Source: Streptococcus thermophilus (GTDB taxonomy: Bacteria; Actinomycetota; Actinomycetes; Mycobacteriales; Mycobacteriaceae). Taken from it: 64,000 bases of DNA. The position numbers and the translations under genes are program-made. This document shows positions 34,980 to 45,037 of the stretch, one piece after another. Each line of letters begins with the position of its first letter. Position 1 is the stretch's first letter. Under the pieces are notes generated by a model. It saw only the letters and a list, made by a program, of their open reading frames with translations, had not been told where the DNA came from and made no database searches. The stretch is from NCBI GenBank assembly GCA_900618065.1, contig UYIL01000003.1:744001-808000 (forward strand), given 5' to 3'.

Positions 34980-37900
34980 ATGAGCTCGCCGCACCTGACT
35001 CTTCCCCCGAACCCGCGGGCCTACCTGGTCCACCGGGAACGCCGCGACAGCACGCGGTCGTGGCCCGTCGATCTGCCTGAAGGCGGCGTGTATAAGGTCA
35101 CTGGTAAAGCCGGGTCCGGTGTGACGAGCTTCCTCATTGACGTAGCGGCTGCCCGCATCGCAGCAGGCCAGGACCCATCTAGCATCGTCTTCGTGACGGC
35201 ATCGAAGGAGTCGGCCGCGCGCGTGCGGGAGGAGCTGTCGGAAAAGCTAACCTCCTCCGGGTTCGTGGCCGATGAGCCGATCGCTCGCTCGGTGCACTCT
35301 TTGGCCTTCGCTCTGCTCCGGGCCAGCGAGGAGCCTTCAGATGCCGCCGCAACGCCGATCCGGTTGATTTCGGGGGCGGAGCAGGACTTCGCCATCCGTG
35401 AACTGTTGCAGGGCAACGCCGCGGACGGCACCGGTTCGTGGCCGGAGGAGCTGCGTCCCGCGCTGCCGATGGTGGGGTTTGCCCGTCAGCTGCGTGACTT
35501 TCTCCTTCGCGCTGTCGAACGCACTCTCACCCCCGGTGAGCTGCGGGAGATGGGGCAGTTGCACGGTATCCCGGTCTGGTCTGCGGCTGGGGATTTCCTC
35601 GCCGAGTATCAAAACGTCATGGCGCTGTATGGTGCACGCAGTTATTCCGCTTCTGAGCTCGTGGCCGAGGCGGTCCGTCGCCCTCTGCCGCGCACGTGGG
35701 GCACAGTGCTTATCGACGATGCTCAGCACCTCGACCCCGCCTCCGGCATCCTCGCCACCCAACTCATCACGGAGTCCGAGCTTGCTGTGGTGGGCGGCGA
35801 TGAGGAGCAGGCAGTGTTCCGGTTCCGCGGTGCCTCCCCGCTGTTCTTCAAGGACCTGGATGCTCCCGTCATCGATCTGGGGGCATCCCGGCGCGCCCCG
35901 TCCGCGCGTGCCGTCATTGCGCCGGACGCGGCGGTGAACAACGCGTTCGTGGCTGACACGCTGCGCCGTGCCCATCTGGAGGATGAGGTGCCGTGGAGGG
36001 ATATGGCTGTGGTTGTGCGCTCGGTAGGGATGATTGAGCCGCTGCGCCGCACGCTGCTTCAGGCAGGGGTGCCGGTGGCGATCAACCCGACAGACGTCGT
36101 GCTGGGGGAGCAGCGCATTGTCACCGCGATGCTGCTGGGGTTACGTGCTCTGAACGGTCTCGAGGCCCCACAGTGGCGCGAGCTTTTGCTCGGCCCGGTT
36201 GGTGGGGCGGATCCGGTCACGTTGCGGCGGCTGCTGCGCGGTTTGCGCCGGTGGCGTCCGGATGTCCGCGCGGAGGAGACGTTGAGCGAGCTTTTGGCCC
36301 TGCGCGGTGAGCTGCCCGGCTTTGGTGACATGCTCACTCAGCGGGAGTTGGACATCTTGGACCGCATCCGTGGCGTACTGGAAGCTGGGCGGAGAGCCGT
36401 TGAGGATGCCGGCAGTGTTGAGGAGGTGTTGTGGGCCGTTTGGACGCAAACCGGGCTGGCGGAATCTCTCATGGCCATCGCGTTGCGCGGCGGGGCGGCC
36501 GGATCCCAGGCCGACCGTGACCTGGATGCGATGATGGCTCTGTTCGACGCCGCCGGTGACTTCACTGAACGTCGACCGACCGCCACGATTGACGCGTTCA
36601 TTACCCACATCGAGGAGCAGGAGTTGCCTACCGGTGTGCGCGACCGGCGCACCGCCGTGCCGGATGCAGTGCCGTTGCTCACGGCCCACGGTGTGGCCGG
36701 GCGTGAATTCGCCCGCGTCATCGTCAGTGAAGTGCAGGAGCTGTCATGGCCCACGTTGAGTGAAACCGGAACGCTCATGCGCCAGGAAGATCTCATCGAC
36801 CTTGTCGATCAGGGCATCGACCCGGCGACCCCGGTCTCCCACACAGTGGATCGGCTGAAGGAGGAACGCCGCCTTTTCCACGTCGCTGTCAGCCGTGCGA
36901 CGGAGCAGGTGATCGTCACTGCTGTGGACGCCCCGGACGGGGATGAGGTCATTGAGCCCTCCCGCTTCGTGCAGCAGTTCGCCGACGCGCGCGGCATCAT
37001 CTCGGAGCATGTCAACGCTGGCACAGCCGCCGCCGGTGCGACTGCTGGGCAGCAGACGCTTTTCGACGGGGTGGGCACCACCACCGGCACAGAGGAGCTG
37101 CATATCGATGTTGCGCCGGTGCGGGTGCTCGCTGTCGAAGACATTGTTGCTGAGCTGCGCCGTGCCTTGACCGACGAGTCTGCAAGTGAAGACATCACCC
37201 GTCAGGCGGCCCGCCAGCTCGCCCGGCTCGCCGTGGCCGGTGTTCCTGGGGCGGATCCGGGGCAGTGGTGGGGGATCAGGGAGGCGTCGATAAGCGAAGG
37301 TGTGGAACCGCCTGGACGCCTGTCGCCCTCGCGCATTGAGGGACTGCTGGAATGCCCCATGCGCAACGTGCTGGAGCGCGATGTCGCGCCTGCGTCGAGC
37401 GACGCAATGACACGCGGAACGCTCGCGCACTACTTCTTCGAGGCTGTCGGAAACGGGGCCGATGTGGAACTCGCCCAAGCGGACACGCTGGAGGCATACC
37501 GCGCACTGTTCACCGTCCCGTCCTGGAAAGAGGCGAGCGACACGGCTGAATTCACGCGTCTGCTTGGCCGTGCAGCGAAATGGGTTGATGACACCCGCGG
37601 CACGTTCGAGCTCGTGGACACAGAAGTCCCTGTCGATGTAGAAGTCGCACCGGGGCTGCGCATCGGCGGGCGGATCGACAGGCTGGAGCGCGAGGAAAAC
37701 GGCGCTGTCCACATCGTCGATCTGAAGACGGGCAAGAATTACCCGTCTGCCGCGGAGGCGGAAGAGAACCCGCAGCTGTTCGCCTACCAGCTGGCACTGT
37801 CGCGCGGCACCCTGAAGGAGGGCGCCGATGCGTCGGTTGCGACTGCGGGTGCGGCCGGCCCCCTCGATGTCGGCGGGGGAACGTTGATCTATCCCGGCAG

Positions 37901-38102
37901 CGACCAGGTGAAGGTCACGGCCGCTCACCAAGCTCCGAAGGACCCGGAGCAGCTGGGGGAGTTCGCGGCGCGCATCGCGCAGTTGCCTGCGGAGATGACC
38001 GGGCCGCGGCTGCGCGCTGTGACGGGCAAGCACTGCGATTTCTGCCAGGTCAAAGCACTGTGCCCGGTGCAACCGGAAGGGGAGGTGACCACCCGTGGCT
38101 GA
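34980..38102 (+). CDS. adnA: AdnA, helicase-nuclease subunit (inactive motor)
   Basis: The 1040-residue protein has a UvrD-like superfamily 1 fold, but its Walker A is GKAGSGVTSFL, with Val in place of the essential Lys. This is the hallmark of AdnA, whose motor is vestigial. The C-terminal RecB-type nuclease has HIVDLKTGKNYPS and the Fe-S cysteines LLECP...CDFCQVKALC. With AdnB it forms the double-strand-break resection motor-nuclease of Corynebacteriales. The stop overlaps the adnB start by 8 nt. Confidence 0.9.
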   Translation: MSSPHLTLPPNPRAYLVHRERRDSTRSWPVDLPEGGVYKVTGKAGSGVTSFLIDVAAARIAAGQDPSSIVFVTASKESAARVREELSEKLTSSGFVADEPIARSVHSLAFALLRASEEPSDAAATPIRLISGAEQDFAIRELLQGNAADGTGSWPEELRPALPMVGFARQLRDFLLRAVERTLTPGELREMGQLHGIPVWSAAGDFLAEYQNVMALYGARSYSASELVAEAVRRPLPRTWGTVLIDDAQHLDPASGILATQLITESELAVVGGDEEQAVFRFRGASPLFFKDLDAPVIDLGASRRAPSARAVIAPDAAVNNAFVADTLRRAHLEDEVPWRDMAVVVRSVGMIEPLRRTLLQAGVPVAINPTDVVLGEQRIVTAMLLGLRALNGLEAPQWRELLLGPVGGADPVTLRRLLRGLRRWRPDVRAEETLSELLALRGELPGFGDMLTQRELDILDRIRGVLEAGRRAVEDAGSVEEVLWAVWTQTGLAESLMAIALRGGAAGSQADRDLDAMMALFDAAGDFTERRPTATIDAFITHIEEQELPTGVRDRRTAVPDAVPLLTAHGVAGREFARVIVSEVQELSWPTLSETGTLMRQEDLIDLVDQGIDPATPVSHTVDRLKEERRLFHVAVSRATEQVIVTAVDAPDGDEVIEPSRFVQQFADARGIISEHVNAGTAAAGATAGQQTLFDGVGTTTGTEELHIDVAPVRVLAVEDIVAELRRALTDESASEDITRQAARQLARLAVAGVPGADPGQWWGIREASISEGVEPPGRLSPSRIEGLLECPMRNVLERDVAPASSDAMTRGTLAHYFFEAVGNGADVELAQADTLEAYRALFTVPSWKEASDTAEFTRLLGRAAKWVDDTRGTFELVDTEVPVDVEVAPGLRIGGRIDRLEREENGAVHIVDLKTGKNYPSAAEAEENPQLFAYQLALSRGTLKEGADASVATAGAAGPLDVGGGTLIYPGSDQVKVTAAHQAPKDPEQLGEFAARIAQLPAEMTGPRLRAVTGKHCDFCQVKALCPVQPEGEVTTRG

Positions 38103-41100
38103 CATGCAACCCGTGACGCTGTCGCGGTACCTGAAAGAGAAGTACCCGCCGACCGACCAGCAGGCGGCGGTCATCGGGGCGGACCCGGGCCCGCTGCTCG
38201 TTGTCGCCGGCGCGGGCGCGGGTAAGACCGAAACGATGGCGGCCCGCGTCGTGTGGCTGGTGGCCAACGGCTACGTCCGGCCGGAGGAAGTGCTCGGGCT
38301 GACGTTCACGCGAAAGGCCGCGCAAGAGCTGGGCAGGCGCATTCGCACCCGGTTGGAAAAGCTCGCCGCGAACGAGCAGCTCGTGCGCCATTTGGACCCC
38401 ACCGGTGGGCTCGCCGAAACGCTGGAGGTCATCGCGCCGACGGTGTCCACCTACGATGCTTATGCTGGCGACCTGATCCGCGAATATGGCCTGCTTGTGC
38501 CCGTGGAGCCGGATGCGCGCCTCATCACCGAGGCTGAGCTGCACTCCATCGCCTGGGACGTGGTGAACGACCATGGCGGAGTCTTGCTCGACGGCGTCGA
38601 TGCCAACCCGGGCGTGAGCACAGTGGTGGATACGCTTTTGCACCTCGTGTCCAACATGGGCAACGACCTCATGCCGCCGTCGCGGGTGCGGGAGGAAGCG
38701 GAGGCGTTCATCGACAACGTCGCCGCCCTTCCCCGCGGCAGGGCGAAGGAGCAGTATGCCAAGGAAGTTCGTGGCTGGGTAGACAAGCAGCGTCTCCGCG
38801 CCGCGTACACGGACTTGGCGGAGGAGCTCAGCCGCGAGCTGCGCGCACGCGGAGTGGTCACCTTCAACGAGCAAATGTCCGTCGCGGCGCAGCTGGCCAG
38901 CAACCATCCGTCGGTGGGGGAGAGCCAGCGCGGCCGCTTCCGCGTAGTCATGCTCGATGAATACCAGGACACGTCGCACGCCCAGCGCGTGCTGCTGCGC
39001 AGCCTGTTCGGTGAGAACCGCGACGACCCGGCGCGGCACCCGCACCCGCTCACCGTCACCGCCGTGGGCGATCCGATGCAGGCGATCTACGGTTGGCGCG
39101 GGGCGACAGCGGCGAACCTGCAGGCGTTCGTCGAAGACTTTCCGCTTGCCAGCGGTTCCCCTGCCCCGAAAGCCCAACTCACCACCTCGTGGCGTAACCC
39201 GCCGGAGGTGCTGGCGTTGGCCAACTCAGTCTCGGCGGCTGTGCTCGGCGCTCCGGGGCCGCAGCGCGCTGTTGAGCCTCTCAACCCCAACCCGGCATCC
39301 GAGCCCGGCACTGTGGAGGTGGGCTTCTACGGGCCTGTGGACGAGGAAATCGCCGCCGTCGCTGACATGCTGTCTGCGGACTTCCACGAGCAGTTGGCGG
39401 ACCACGGCGATGTCTCCTCGGCTGTGTTGGTGCGCAAGAACAAGCAGTCGGCGCTCATCGCCGAAGCTCTCGAGGAGCGCGGCATCCCTTATGAGATTGT
39501 CGGTTTGGCGGGCCTGCTCACCGTGCCGGAGGTCGCCGATGCGGTGGCTGTCGCGAAAATGCTCGTTCACCCACAGGATTCTGCCGCTGCTCTACGCATC
39601 CTGGCCGGTCCGGCGTGTGGGTTGGGGTTGAAGGACATCACGGCTTTGTCCCGTCGGGCAGTGAACCTGGCCGGCGGCCGCGCGCAGGACCAAGAAGACA
39701 GCGCTGTGGCGGCGCTGGGGCCCGCCGCTGACCCGCGGGAGCGCTTGCAGGCGCAGCTAACTGATCTCATCCGCGAGGCCGAGAACGCGGTCGGCGAGAA
39801 CGAGCGATCTGTTGGCCTGGCCGACGCGGTGGCGGATCTCGGCGAGCCGGAGCGGTACACGCCGGAGGGGCTGGAGCGGCTGCAGGAGCTCTCCTCGAAG
39901 CTGCGCGCGCTGCGCATGCGTAGCTTGGGCAAGCGCTTGCCGGACCTGTTCGACGACATCATCTCGATCTTCGGCATCCGCACCGAGGTGCTCGCCCGCC
40001 CATCCGACACCGGCACTGTGCATTTGAACAAATTCGCCGATACGGTCGCGGCCTACCCGGGTGCGGACTTAGAAGGCTTCCTGAACTACCTGGAGCTGGC
40101 CACAGAGCACGAAGACGGCCTGGCGCCGGGCGCTGTTGCGAACACCGGCGACCGGGTGCAGATTCTCACGGCGCACAAGGCGAAAGGCTTGGAGTGGCGC
40201 ACCGTCGCTGTCGCCCACGCGGACGCCGCAACGTACGGCGGAACGGCAGAGACCTTTCTCGGGTATGTGGCGACGCTCCCGGACGACACCTACACAGCGC
40301 TCGACGAAGCAGACACCCGCAGCGACTTCCAAAAGCTCACCAACCAGTACAAAAAGGACAAGACCGCCGAGCTTGCCGAAGAGTCCGCGCGACTGTTCTA
40401 TGTCGCTGTGACCAGAGCGGAGCGGCGTCTTCTGGTCACGGCGTCCGGGATCTCTCCGACGCGGAAGAAGCCGGTGGAGCCTTACTCCCACTTCCTTCCG
40501 TTCCGGGACATGGCGGAGGTGTTGTTTTGGTGGGACGGGACGGTGACAGACGAGCTCACGCAAACGCGTGAGCGGGAAGGGTTCTGGCCGCACTACAGCG
40601 CCGAGCCTGCTGCCGTGGCTGCCGCGCAGCGCGTGAACGCAGCCCTTGAGGACTTGCCGCAGCTCACGGCCGGCGAGCTGTATAAGCTGTGGGAACGCGA
40701 CGTCACCGCGCTGATTGAGGAGCATGAGGCGGCCATGAGCCCCTCGGTGCCGGTGATCATGCCCGCGATGCTCACCGCATCCGATATCGTCGCCCTGCGC
40801 GCCAACCCGGAGCAGTTCGCCCGCCGCGCGCGCCGCCCTGTGCCGTTCAAACCGAACTCTTACGCCAAGCGCGGTACAGCGTTCCACGAGTGGATCGAGG
40901 GGTTCTTCGGCGCGCGTCCGCTTCTCGACGACGACGAGCTGCCCGGCAACACCGAACCCGGCGTCGACGCCGCAACACTGGCCCGCCTCAAGGAGTCCTT
41001 TGAGGCCAGCCACTGGGCGCAGCGCGCCCCGGCGCACATCGAGCACCCCTTTGAGATCGACTTGGGTTCGGCGACCGTGCGCGGCCGCATCGACGCGGTG

Positions 41101-41397
41101 TACCGCGACGCACCCACAGCGGAGACACCGAACGGTAGTTGGACCATCGTCGACTGGAAAACCGGCGCCAAACCCCAGGCGGCCGAAATGCGGGCCGCGA
41201 AGCTGCAACTGGCGGTCTATCGCGAGGCCTGGAAACGCATTGCCGGCGACGGGCTGCCCGTCAACGCCGTGTTCTTCTATGTCCGCACCGGGGAGGACTT
41301 CGCCCCGCACGACCTGCCGGAACGCGGCGAGCTAGAGGAGCTGCTGCAAACCGCCGCGGCAACAGGTCTAGAGTCCGATATAGACATGCAGCACTAA
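38095..41397 (+). CDS. adnB: AdnB, helicase-nuclease subunit (active motor)
   Basis: The 1100-residue protein has intact SF1A motifs: Q PTDQQAAVIG, I AGAGAGKTETM, Ia LTFTRKAAQEL, II LDEYQDTS, III GDPMQAIYGWRGA, V LTAHKAKGLEW and VI YVAVTRAERRL. The RecB-type nuclease domain carries TIVDWKTGAKPQ. It couples ATP-driven translocation to DNA cleavage with AdnA. The GTG start at 38095 lies inside the end of adnA, so the subunits are translationally coupled, as expected for a stoichiometric heterodimer. Confidence 0.93.
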   Translation: MADMQPVTLSRYLKEKYPPTDQQAAVIGADPGPLLVVAGAGAGKTETMAARVVWLVANGYVRPEEVLGLTFTRKAAQELGRRIRTRLEKLAANEQLVRHLDPTGGLAETLEVIAPTVSTYDAYAGDLIREYGLLVPVEPDARLITEAELHSIAWDVVNDHGGVLLDGVDANPGVSTVVDTLLHLVSNMGNDLMPPSRVREEAEAFIDNVAALPRGRAKEQYAKEVRGWVDKQRLRAAYTDLAEELSRELRARGVVTFNEQMSVAAQLASNHPSVGESQRGRFRVVMLDEYQDTSHAQRVLLRSLFGENRDDPARHPHPLTVTAVGDPMQAIYGWRGATAANLQAFVEDFPLASGSPAPKAQLTTSWRNPPEVLALANSVSAAVLGAPGPQRAVEPLNPNPASEPGTVEVGFYGPVDEEIAAVADMLSADFHEQLADHGDVSSAVLVRKNKQSALIAEALEERGIPYEIVGLAGLLTVPEVADAVAVAKMLVHPQDSAAALRILAGPACGLGLKDITALSRRAVNLAGGRAQDQEDSAVAALGPAADPRERLQAQLTDLIREAENAVGENERSVGLADAVADLGEPERYTPEGLERLQELSSKLRALRMRSLGKRLPDLFDDIISIFGIRTEVLARPSDTGTVHLNKFADTVAAYPGADLEGFLNYLELATEHEDGLAPGAVANTGDRVQILTAHKAKGLEWRTVAVAHADAATYGGTAETFLGYVATLPDDTYTALDEADTRSDFQKLTNQYKKDKTAELAEESARLFYVAVTRAERRLLVTASGISPTRKKPVEPYSHFLPFRDMAEVLFWWDGTVTDELTQTREREGFWPHYSAEPAAVAAAQRVNAALEDLPQLTAGELYKLWERDVTALIEEHEAAMSPSVPVIMPAMLTASDIVALRANPEQFARRARRPVPFKPNSYAKRGTAFHEWIEGFFGARPLLDDDELPGNTEPGVDAATLARLKESFEASHWAQRAPAHIEHPFEIDLGSATVRGRIDAVYRDAPTAETPNGSWTIVDWKTGAKPQAAEMRAAKLQLAVYREAWKRIAGDGLPVNAVFFYVRTGEDFAPHDLPERGELEELLQTAAATGLESDIDMQH

Positions 41398-41409
41398 GGA
41401 GGTGACCCC

Positions 41410-42528
41410 GTGGCGCCATCGTTTCGTCCGCCCATCCGTTTCCGCGATAACCGCAGCGACGAGCTGACGTCTTTGCCAGACCACGCTCTGCTCAACGTCA
41501 TTCGCCTCCCGCAGGCAGACAGGGCGACGCCGTGGGCGCTGATCAGCCGCCGGTTCCTGTACGCCATCCTGCTGGTGGTCATCGTCGCTGTGCTCGTCTG
41601 GTTAGACAAGGACGGCTACTCGGAGCACCTCACCTTCATCGACGCGGTGTACTACTCGGCCGTATCGCTGTCGACCACGGGCTACGGCGACATCACCCCG
41701 GTGACGCAGACGGCGCGCCTAGTGAATATCTTGGTGGTCACCCCGATGCGTGTGGCGTTCCTGATGCTGCTCGTCGGCACCACGTTGTCCGTCCTGACCG
41801 AAGACTCGCGTAAGACCCTGCAACTGCAGCGCTGGAGGAAAACCGTGCGCAACCACACCATCGTCGTCGGATACGGAACGAAGGGCCGCTCCGCGGTCGA
41901 GGCGTTGATCGCAGAAGGCATGCCGCCGTCCGACATCGTCGTCATCGACGACAACCAGGAGGCCCTGTCCCACGCGGAGAACCGCGGCCTGATTGCCGTC
42001 CACGGCAACGCGACGAAGTCCGACGTGCTGAAGATCGCCGGCGTGAGCCGCGCCCGCTCCGTGGTGGTCGCACCGTCCAGCGACGACACAGCCGTCCTGG
42101 TCACGTTGTCGGTGCGTGAGATCAATCAGGGGGTCAACATCGTCGCGTCGGTACGCGAAGGCGAGAACCAGCATCTGCTCGAGCAGTCCGGTGCGGACTC
42201 GGTGGTGATTTCCTCCGAAACCGCGGGTCGCCTGCTGGGCATTGCCACCTCCACGCCGACGGTGGTGGAAATGATCGAAGACCTGCTCAGCCCCGATGCC
42301 GGGTTCGCCGTGGCCGAGCGCGCCATTATTGATGATGAGGTCGGCTCTAACCCCCGCCACCTCGCCGATATTGTGCTGGGCGTGGTCCGCTCCGGCGAGC
42401 TGTACCGTCTCGACTCGCCGGAGGCGGAGACCGTCGAGCCGGGCGACCGGCTGCTGTACATCCGCTACACCGATGAAACACCGGACAACCTGAGTGAAGC
42501 TGCCCGCGCAGAGGAAGAGGACCGCTGA
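41410..42528 (+). CDS. Two-helix potassium channel with RCK domain
   Basis: The 372-residue protein has two transmembrane helices flanking a pore loop with the K+ filter TTGYGD (residues 89-94). A cytoplasmic RCK/TrkA-N Rossmann domain (IVVGYGTKGRSAVEALI, VVIDDNQEALSHAENRG) and a TrkA-C-like lobe follow. This is the MthK/Kch architecture of ligand-gated K+ channels. It starts at GTG 41410, 12 nt after adnB behind AAGGAGGTGA, and is followed closely by uvrD2, the same order as in mycobacteria. Confidence 0.9.
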   Translation: MAPSFRPPIRFRDNRSDELTSLPDHALLNVIRLPQADRATPWALISRRFLYAILLVVIVAVLVWLDKDGYSEHLTFIDAVYYSAVSLSTTGYGDITPVTQTARLVNILVVTPMRVAFLMLLVGTTLSVLTEDSRKTLQLQRWRKTVRNHTIVVGYGTKGRSAVEALIAEGMPPSDIVVIDDNQEALSHAENRGLIAVHGNATKSDVLKIAGVSRARSVVVAPSSDDTAVLVTLSVREINQGVNIVASVREGENQHLLEQSGADSVVISSETAGRLLGIATSTPTVVEMIEDLLSPDAGFAVAERAIIDDEVGSNPRHLADIVLGVVRSGELYRLDSPEAETVEPGDRLLYIRYTDETPDNLSEAARAEEEDR

Positions 42529-42531
42529 CTG

Positions 42532-44589
42532 ATGATCGACCTGAGCCAGCTCGAAACTCAGCTCGACCCCGACCAGCTCGTCGCCGCCACCGCGCCACGC
42601 GGGCCGGTGTGCATCCTCGCCGGCGCCGGCACCGGTAAGACGCGCACCATCACCTACCGCATCGCGCACCTGATCGACCAAGGCTTCGTCGCCCCGCAGC
42701 GTGTGCTCGCGGTGACGTTCACTTCGCGTGCGGCAGGGGAGATGCGCGACCGTCTGCGCGACATGGGCATAGGCGGAGTGCAGGCCCGCACGTTTCACGC
42801 CGCCGCGCTACGCCAGCTGCGCTACTTCTGGCCGCAGGTGGCGGGCGACATGCCGTGGCATCTCATTGACAACAAGTTCCCGCTCGTCGGCCGCGCCGCC
42901 CGCTCTGTCGGGCTCGAGTCGCACAAAGACATGGTGCGCGACTTGCTCAGCGAGATTGAGTGGGCCAAGGCGTCCCTGGTCACGCCTGAAAGTTATGCCG
43001 AGACGATCGCCGCCTCTCACCGTGAACCGCCCACGGACGCGGAGAAAGTCGCTGCGGTGTACAAGCGCTACGAGCAGTCCAAGACCAGCCCCGACGGAAT
43101 GGCGCTCGACTTCGACGACCTGCTGCTGCACGTCGCCGGAGCCCTGGAGAATGCGCCGGCGGTGGCCGAGGAGTTCCGCACCCAGTACCAAACCTTCGTC
43201 GTCGACGAGTACCAGGATGTCACCCCGCTCCAGCAGCGTGTGCTCGAAGGCTGGCTGGGCCAGCGCGACGATCTCACCGTCGTCGGGGACGCTAACCAGA
43301 CCATTTACTCCTTCACTGGGGCCTCCCCGGATTATTTGCTGAACTTTTCGCGGACGTACGGGCACGCGACCGTGGTCAAGCTGCAGCGCGACTACCGCTC
43401 CACCCCGGAGGTGACGGACCTGGCGAACACCGTGATCTCCAAAGCGTCCGGCCGCGCCGCCGGAACCCGCCTGGAGTTGCAGGGCATGCGCGCACCGGGC
43501 ACGGAGCCGACGTTCGCCTCCTACGCCGACGAGCCGACGGAAGCGCGCGAAGTTGCAGCACAGATCCGCACGCTTATCGACGGCGGTGTTCCACCCCGCG
43601 AAATCGCCATCCTCTACCGCCTCAACGCGCAGTCGGCGGTGTTCGAGCAGGCTTTGTCTGATGCCGGCATCGTCTACCAAGTCCGTGGTGGCGAGGGCTT
43701 TTTCAACCGCCCCGAGATCCGCGAAGCGATCGGCGTGCTGGTGCAGGCCACCCGACGCAACGACCTGCCGGACGACCCGGTGGCCGTCGCTCGCGCGGCC
43801 TTCGCCCCGCTGGGTCTGAGCGCCACGGAACCCGAAGGTGCGCAGCAGCGCGAACGGTGGCAGACGCTCAACGCGTTGGTGGAGCTCATCGCCGACATCG
43901 TCAACACCGGGGAAGCGGATTCGCTGCCCGGAGTGCTCCAGTCCTTGCGGCAGCGCGCGGAATCGAAGCAGCCGCCAGCTGTCGACGGTGTGGCGCTGGC
44001 CAGCCTGCACGCCGCCAAGGGCCTGGAGTGGGACGCGGTCTTTCTTGTCGGTCTGGTGGAGAAGACTCTGCCGATCTCCCACGCCATCAAGGCTGGCGAC
44101 GAGCAGATCGAGGAGGAACGGCGCCTGTTCTACGTGGGCATCACCCGCGCCCGCGAGCACCTCCACCTGTCGTGGTCGTTTGCGCGCCAGGAGGGCGGAC
44201 GGAAGTCCCGCGACAGGTCGCGGTTCCTGGACGGTATTGCGCCGCAGCTCGACGTTGAAACCACCCCGGACCGCCTGAAACGGCCGAAGCGGTGCCGTGT
44301 GTGCGGCAACGCCATCACCACACCCGCCGAGAAGACCCTGGGCCGACACGAGGAATGCGAGCCGACGTACAACGAGGCCGCGTTCACCGCCTTGAAACAG
44401 TGGCGCCTGGATACCGCCCGCGAAAAGCAGCATCCCCCGTACGTTGTCTTCACCGATGCCACCCTGTTGTCCATTGTCGAGGCGATGCCGGCGACCCCCG
44501 CCGAACTGCTGGATATTTCCGGCATCGGCCCTGCGAAGCTGGAGCAGTACGGCGAGGACGTGTTGGCTGTTTTGGAAGACTTCCGCTGA
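42532..44589 (+). CDS. uvrD2: ATP-dependent DNA helicase UvrD2
   Basis: The 685-residue SF1A helicase has motif I ILAGAGTGKTRTITYRI, II VDEYQDVTPLQ, III GDANQTIYSFTGA, V LHAAKGLEWD and VI YVGITRAREHL. A linker with CRVCG...HEEC (zinc-like) leads to a C-terminal HRDC domain (FTDATLLSIVEAMPATPAELLDISGIGPAKLEQYG). This domain order defines mycobacterial-type UvrD2, which is essential in M. tuberculosis. The ATG follows the K+ channel stop by 3 nt. Confidence 0.94.
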   Translation: MIDLSQLETQLDPDQLVAATAPRGPVCILAGAGTGKTRTITYRIAHLIDQGFVAPQRVLAVTFTSRAAGEMRDRLRDMGIGGVQARTFHAAALRQLRYFWPQVAGDMPWHLIDNKFPLVGRAARSVGLESHKDMVRDLLSEIEWAKASLVTPESYAETIAASHREPPTDAEKVAAVYKRYEQSKTSPDGMALDFDDLLLHVAGALENAPAVAEEFRTQYQTFVVDEYQDVTPLQQRVLEGWLGQRDDLTVVGDANQTIYSFTGASPDYLLNFSRTYGHATVVKLQRDYRSTPEVTDLANTVISKASGRAAGTRLELQGMRAPGTEPTFASYADEPTEAREVAAQIRTLIDGGVPPREIAILYRLNAQSAVFEQALSDAGIVYQVRGGEGFFNRPEIREAIGVLVQATRRNDLPDDPVAVARAAFAPLGLSATEPEGAQQRERWQTLNALVELIADIVNTGEADSLPGVLQSLRQRAESKQPPAVDGVALASLHAAKGLEWDAVFLVGLVEKTLPISHAIKAGDEQIEEERRLFYVGITRAREHLHLSWSFARQEGGRKSRDRSRFLDGIAPQLDVETTPDRLKRPKRCRVCGNAITTPAEKTLGRHEECEPTYNEAAFTALKQWRLDTAREKQHPPYVVFTDATLLSIVEAMPATPAELLDISGIGPAKLEQYGEDVLAVLEDFR

Positions 44590-44725
44590 TCCCGCGTTAT
44601 CCTGCTCACAGGCACGCGGGGCAGTTCTTGTGGGTGCCCACCGCGTGCTCTGTCGGACCTGACCCCTGTTTGGTAGACACCTCTGATTCCGGCTGTGTTG
44701 AGTCGGGGAAAGGTAATCTACCTCC

Positions 44726-45037
44726 ATGCCTAGGAAGGTTTATTCGGATCAGTTCAAGCGCGACGCGGTCGCGATGTACGAGAACGATCCACAGGTGTCG
44801 TTGAACGCTGCGGCCGCTGATTTAGGGATCAACCGCTCCACGCTTCGCGTATGGGTTGATAAGTACGGAACTGGCACGAAACCCCAGCTTTCAGCGGGCT
44901 TACGTGCTGATCGTGCGAGGCAACTGACCGATGCTGAGAAGCTACGTCAGCTGCAACAGGAAAACGCCCGCCTGAAAGAAGAACGCGATATTTTGCGTAA
45001 GGCAGCCAAATATTTCATGGAAGAGACGAACTGGTGA
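44726..45037 (+). CDS. IS3-family transposase OrfA
   Basis: The 103-residue protein has an HTH_Tnp_1 helix-turn-helix (YSDQFKRDAVAMYENDPQVSLNAAAADLGINRSTLRVWVDKYG) followed by a leucine-zipper-like coil (KLRQLQQENARLKEERDILRKAAKYF). It binds the element's ends and pairs with OrfB. OrfB lies in the -1 frame with a GTGA overlap, so the fused transposase could be made by frameshifting or OrfB by translational coupling. No A-rich slippery run is visible near the overlap. Confidence 0.92.
   Translation: MPRKVYSDQFKRDAVAMYENDPQVSLNAAAADLGINRSTLRVWVDKYGTGTKPQLSAGLRADRARQLTDAEKLRQLQQENARLKEERDILRKAAKYFMEETNW

Noticed and set aside
36744..38267. Open frame of 507 codons antisense to adnA
   Set aside because: Shadow of the adnA coding sequence; composition is Arg/Leu/Val-rich and no motif is present.
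42808..44727. Open frame of 639 codons antisense to uvrD2
   Set aside because: Shadow of uvrD2, which has all helicase motifs on the + strand.
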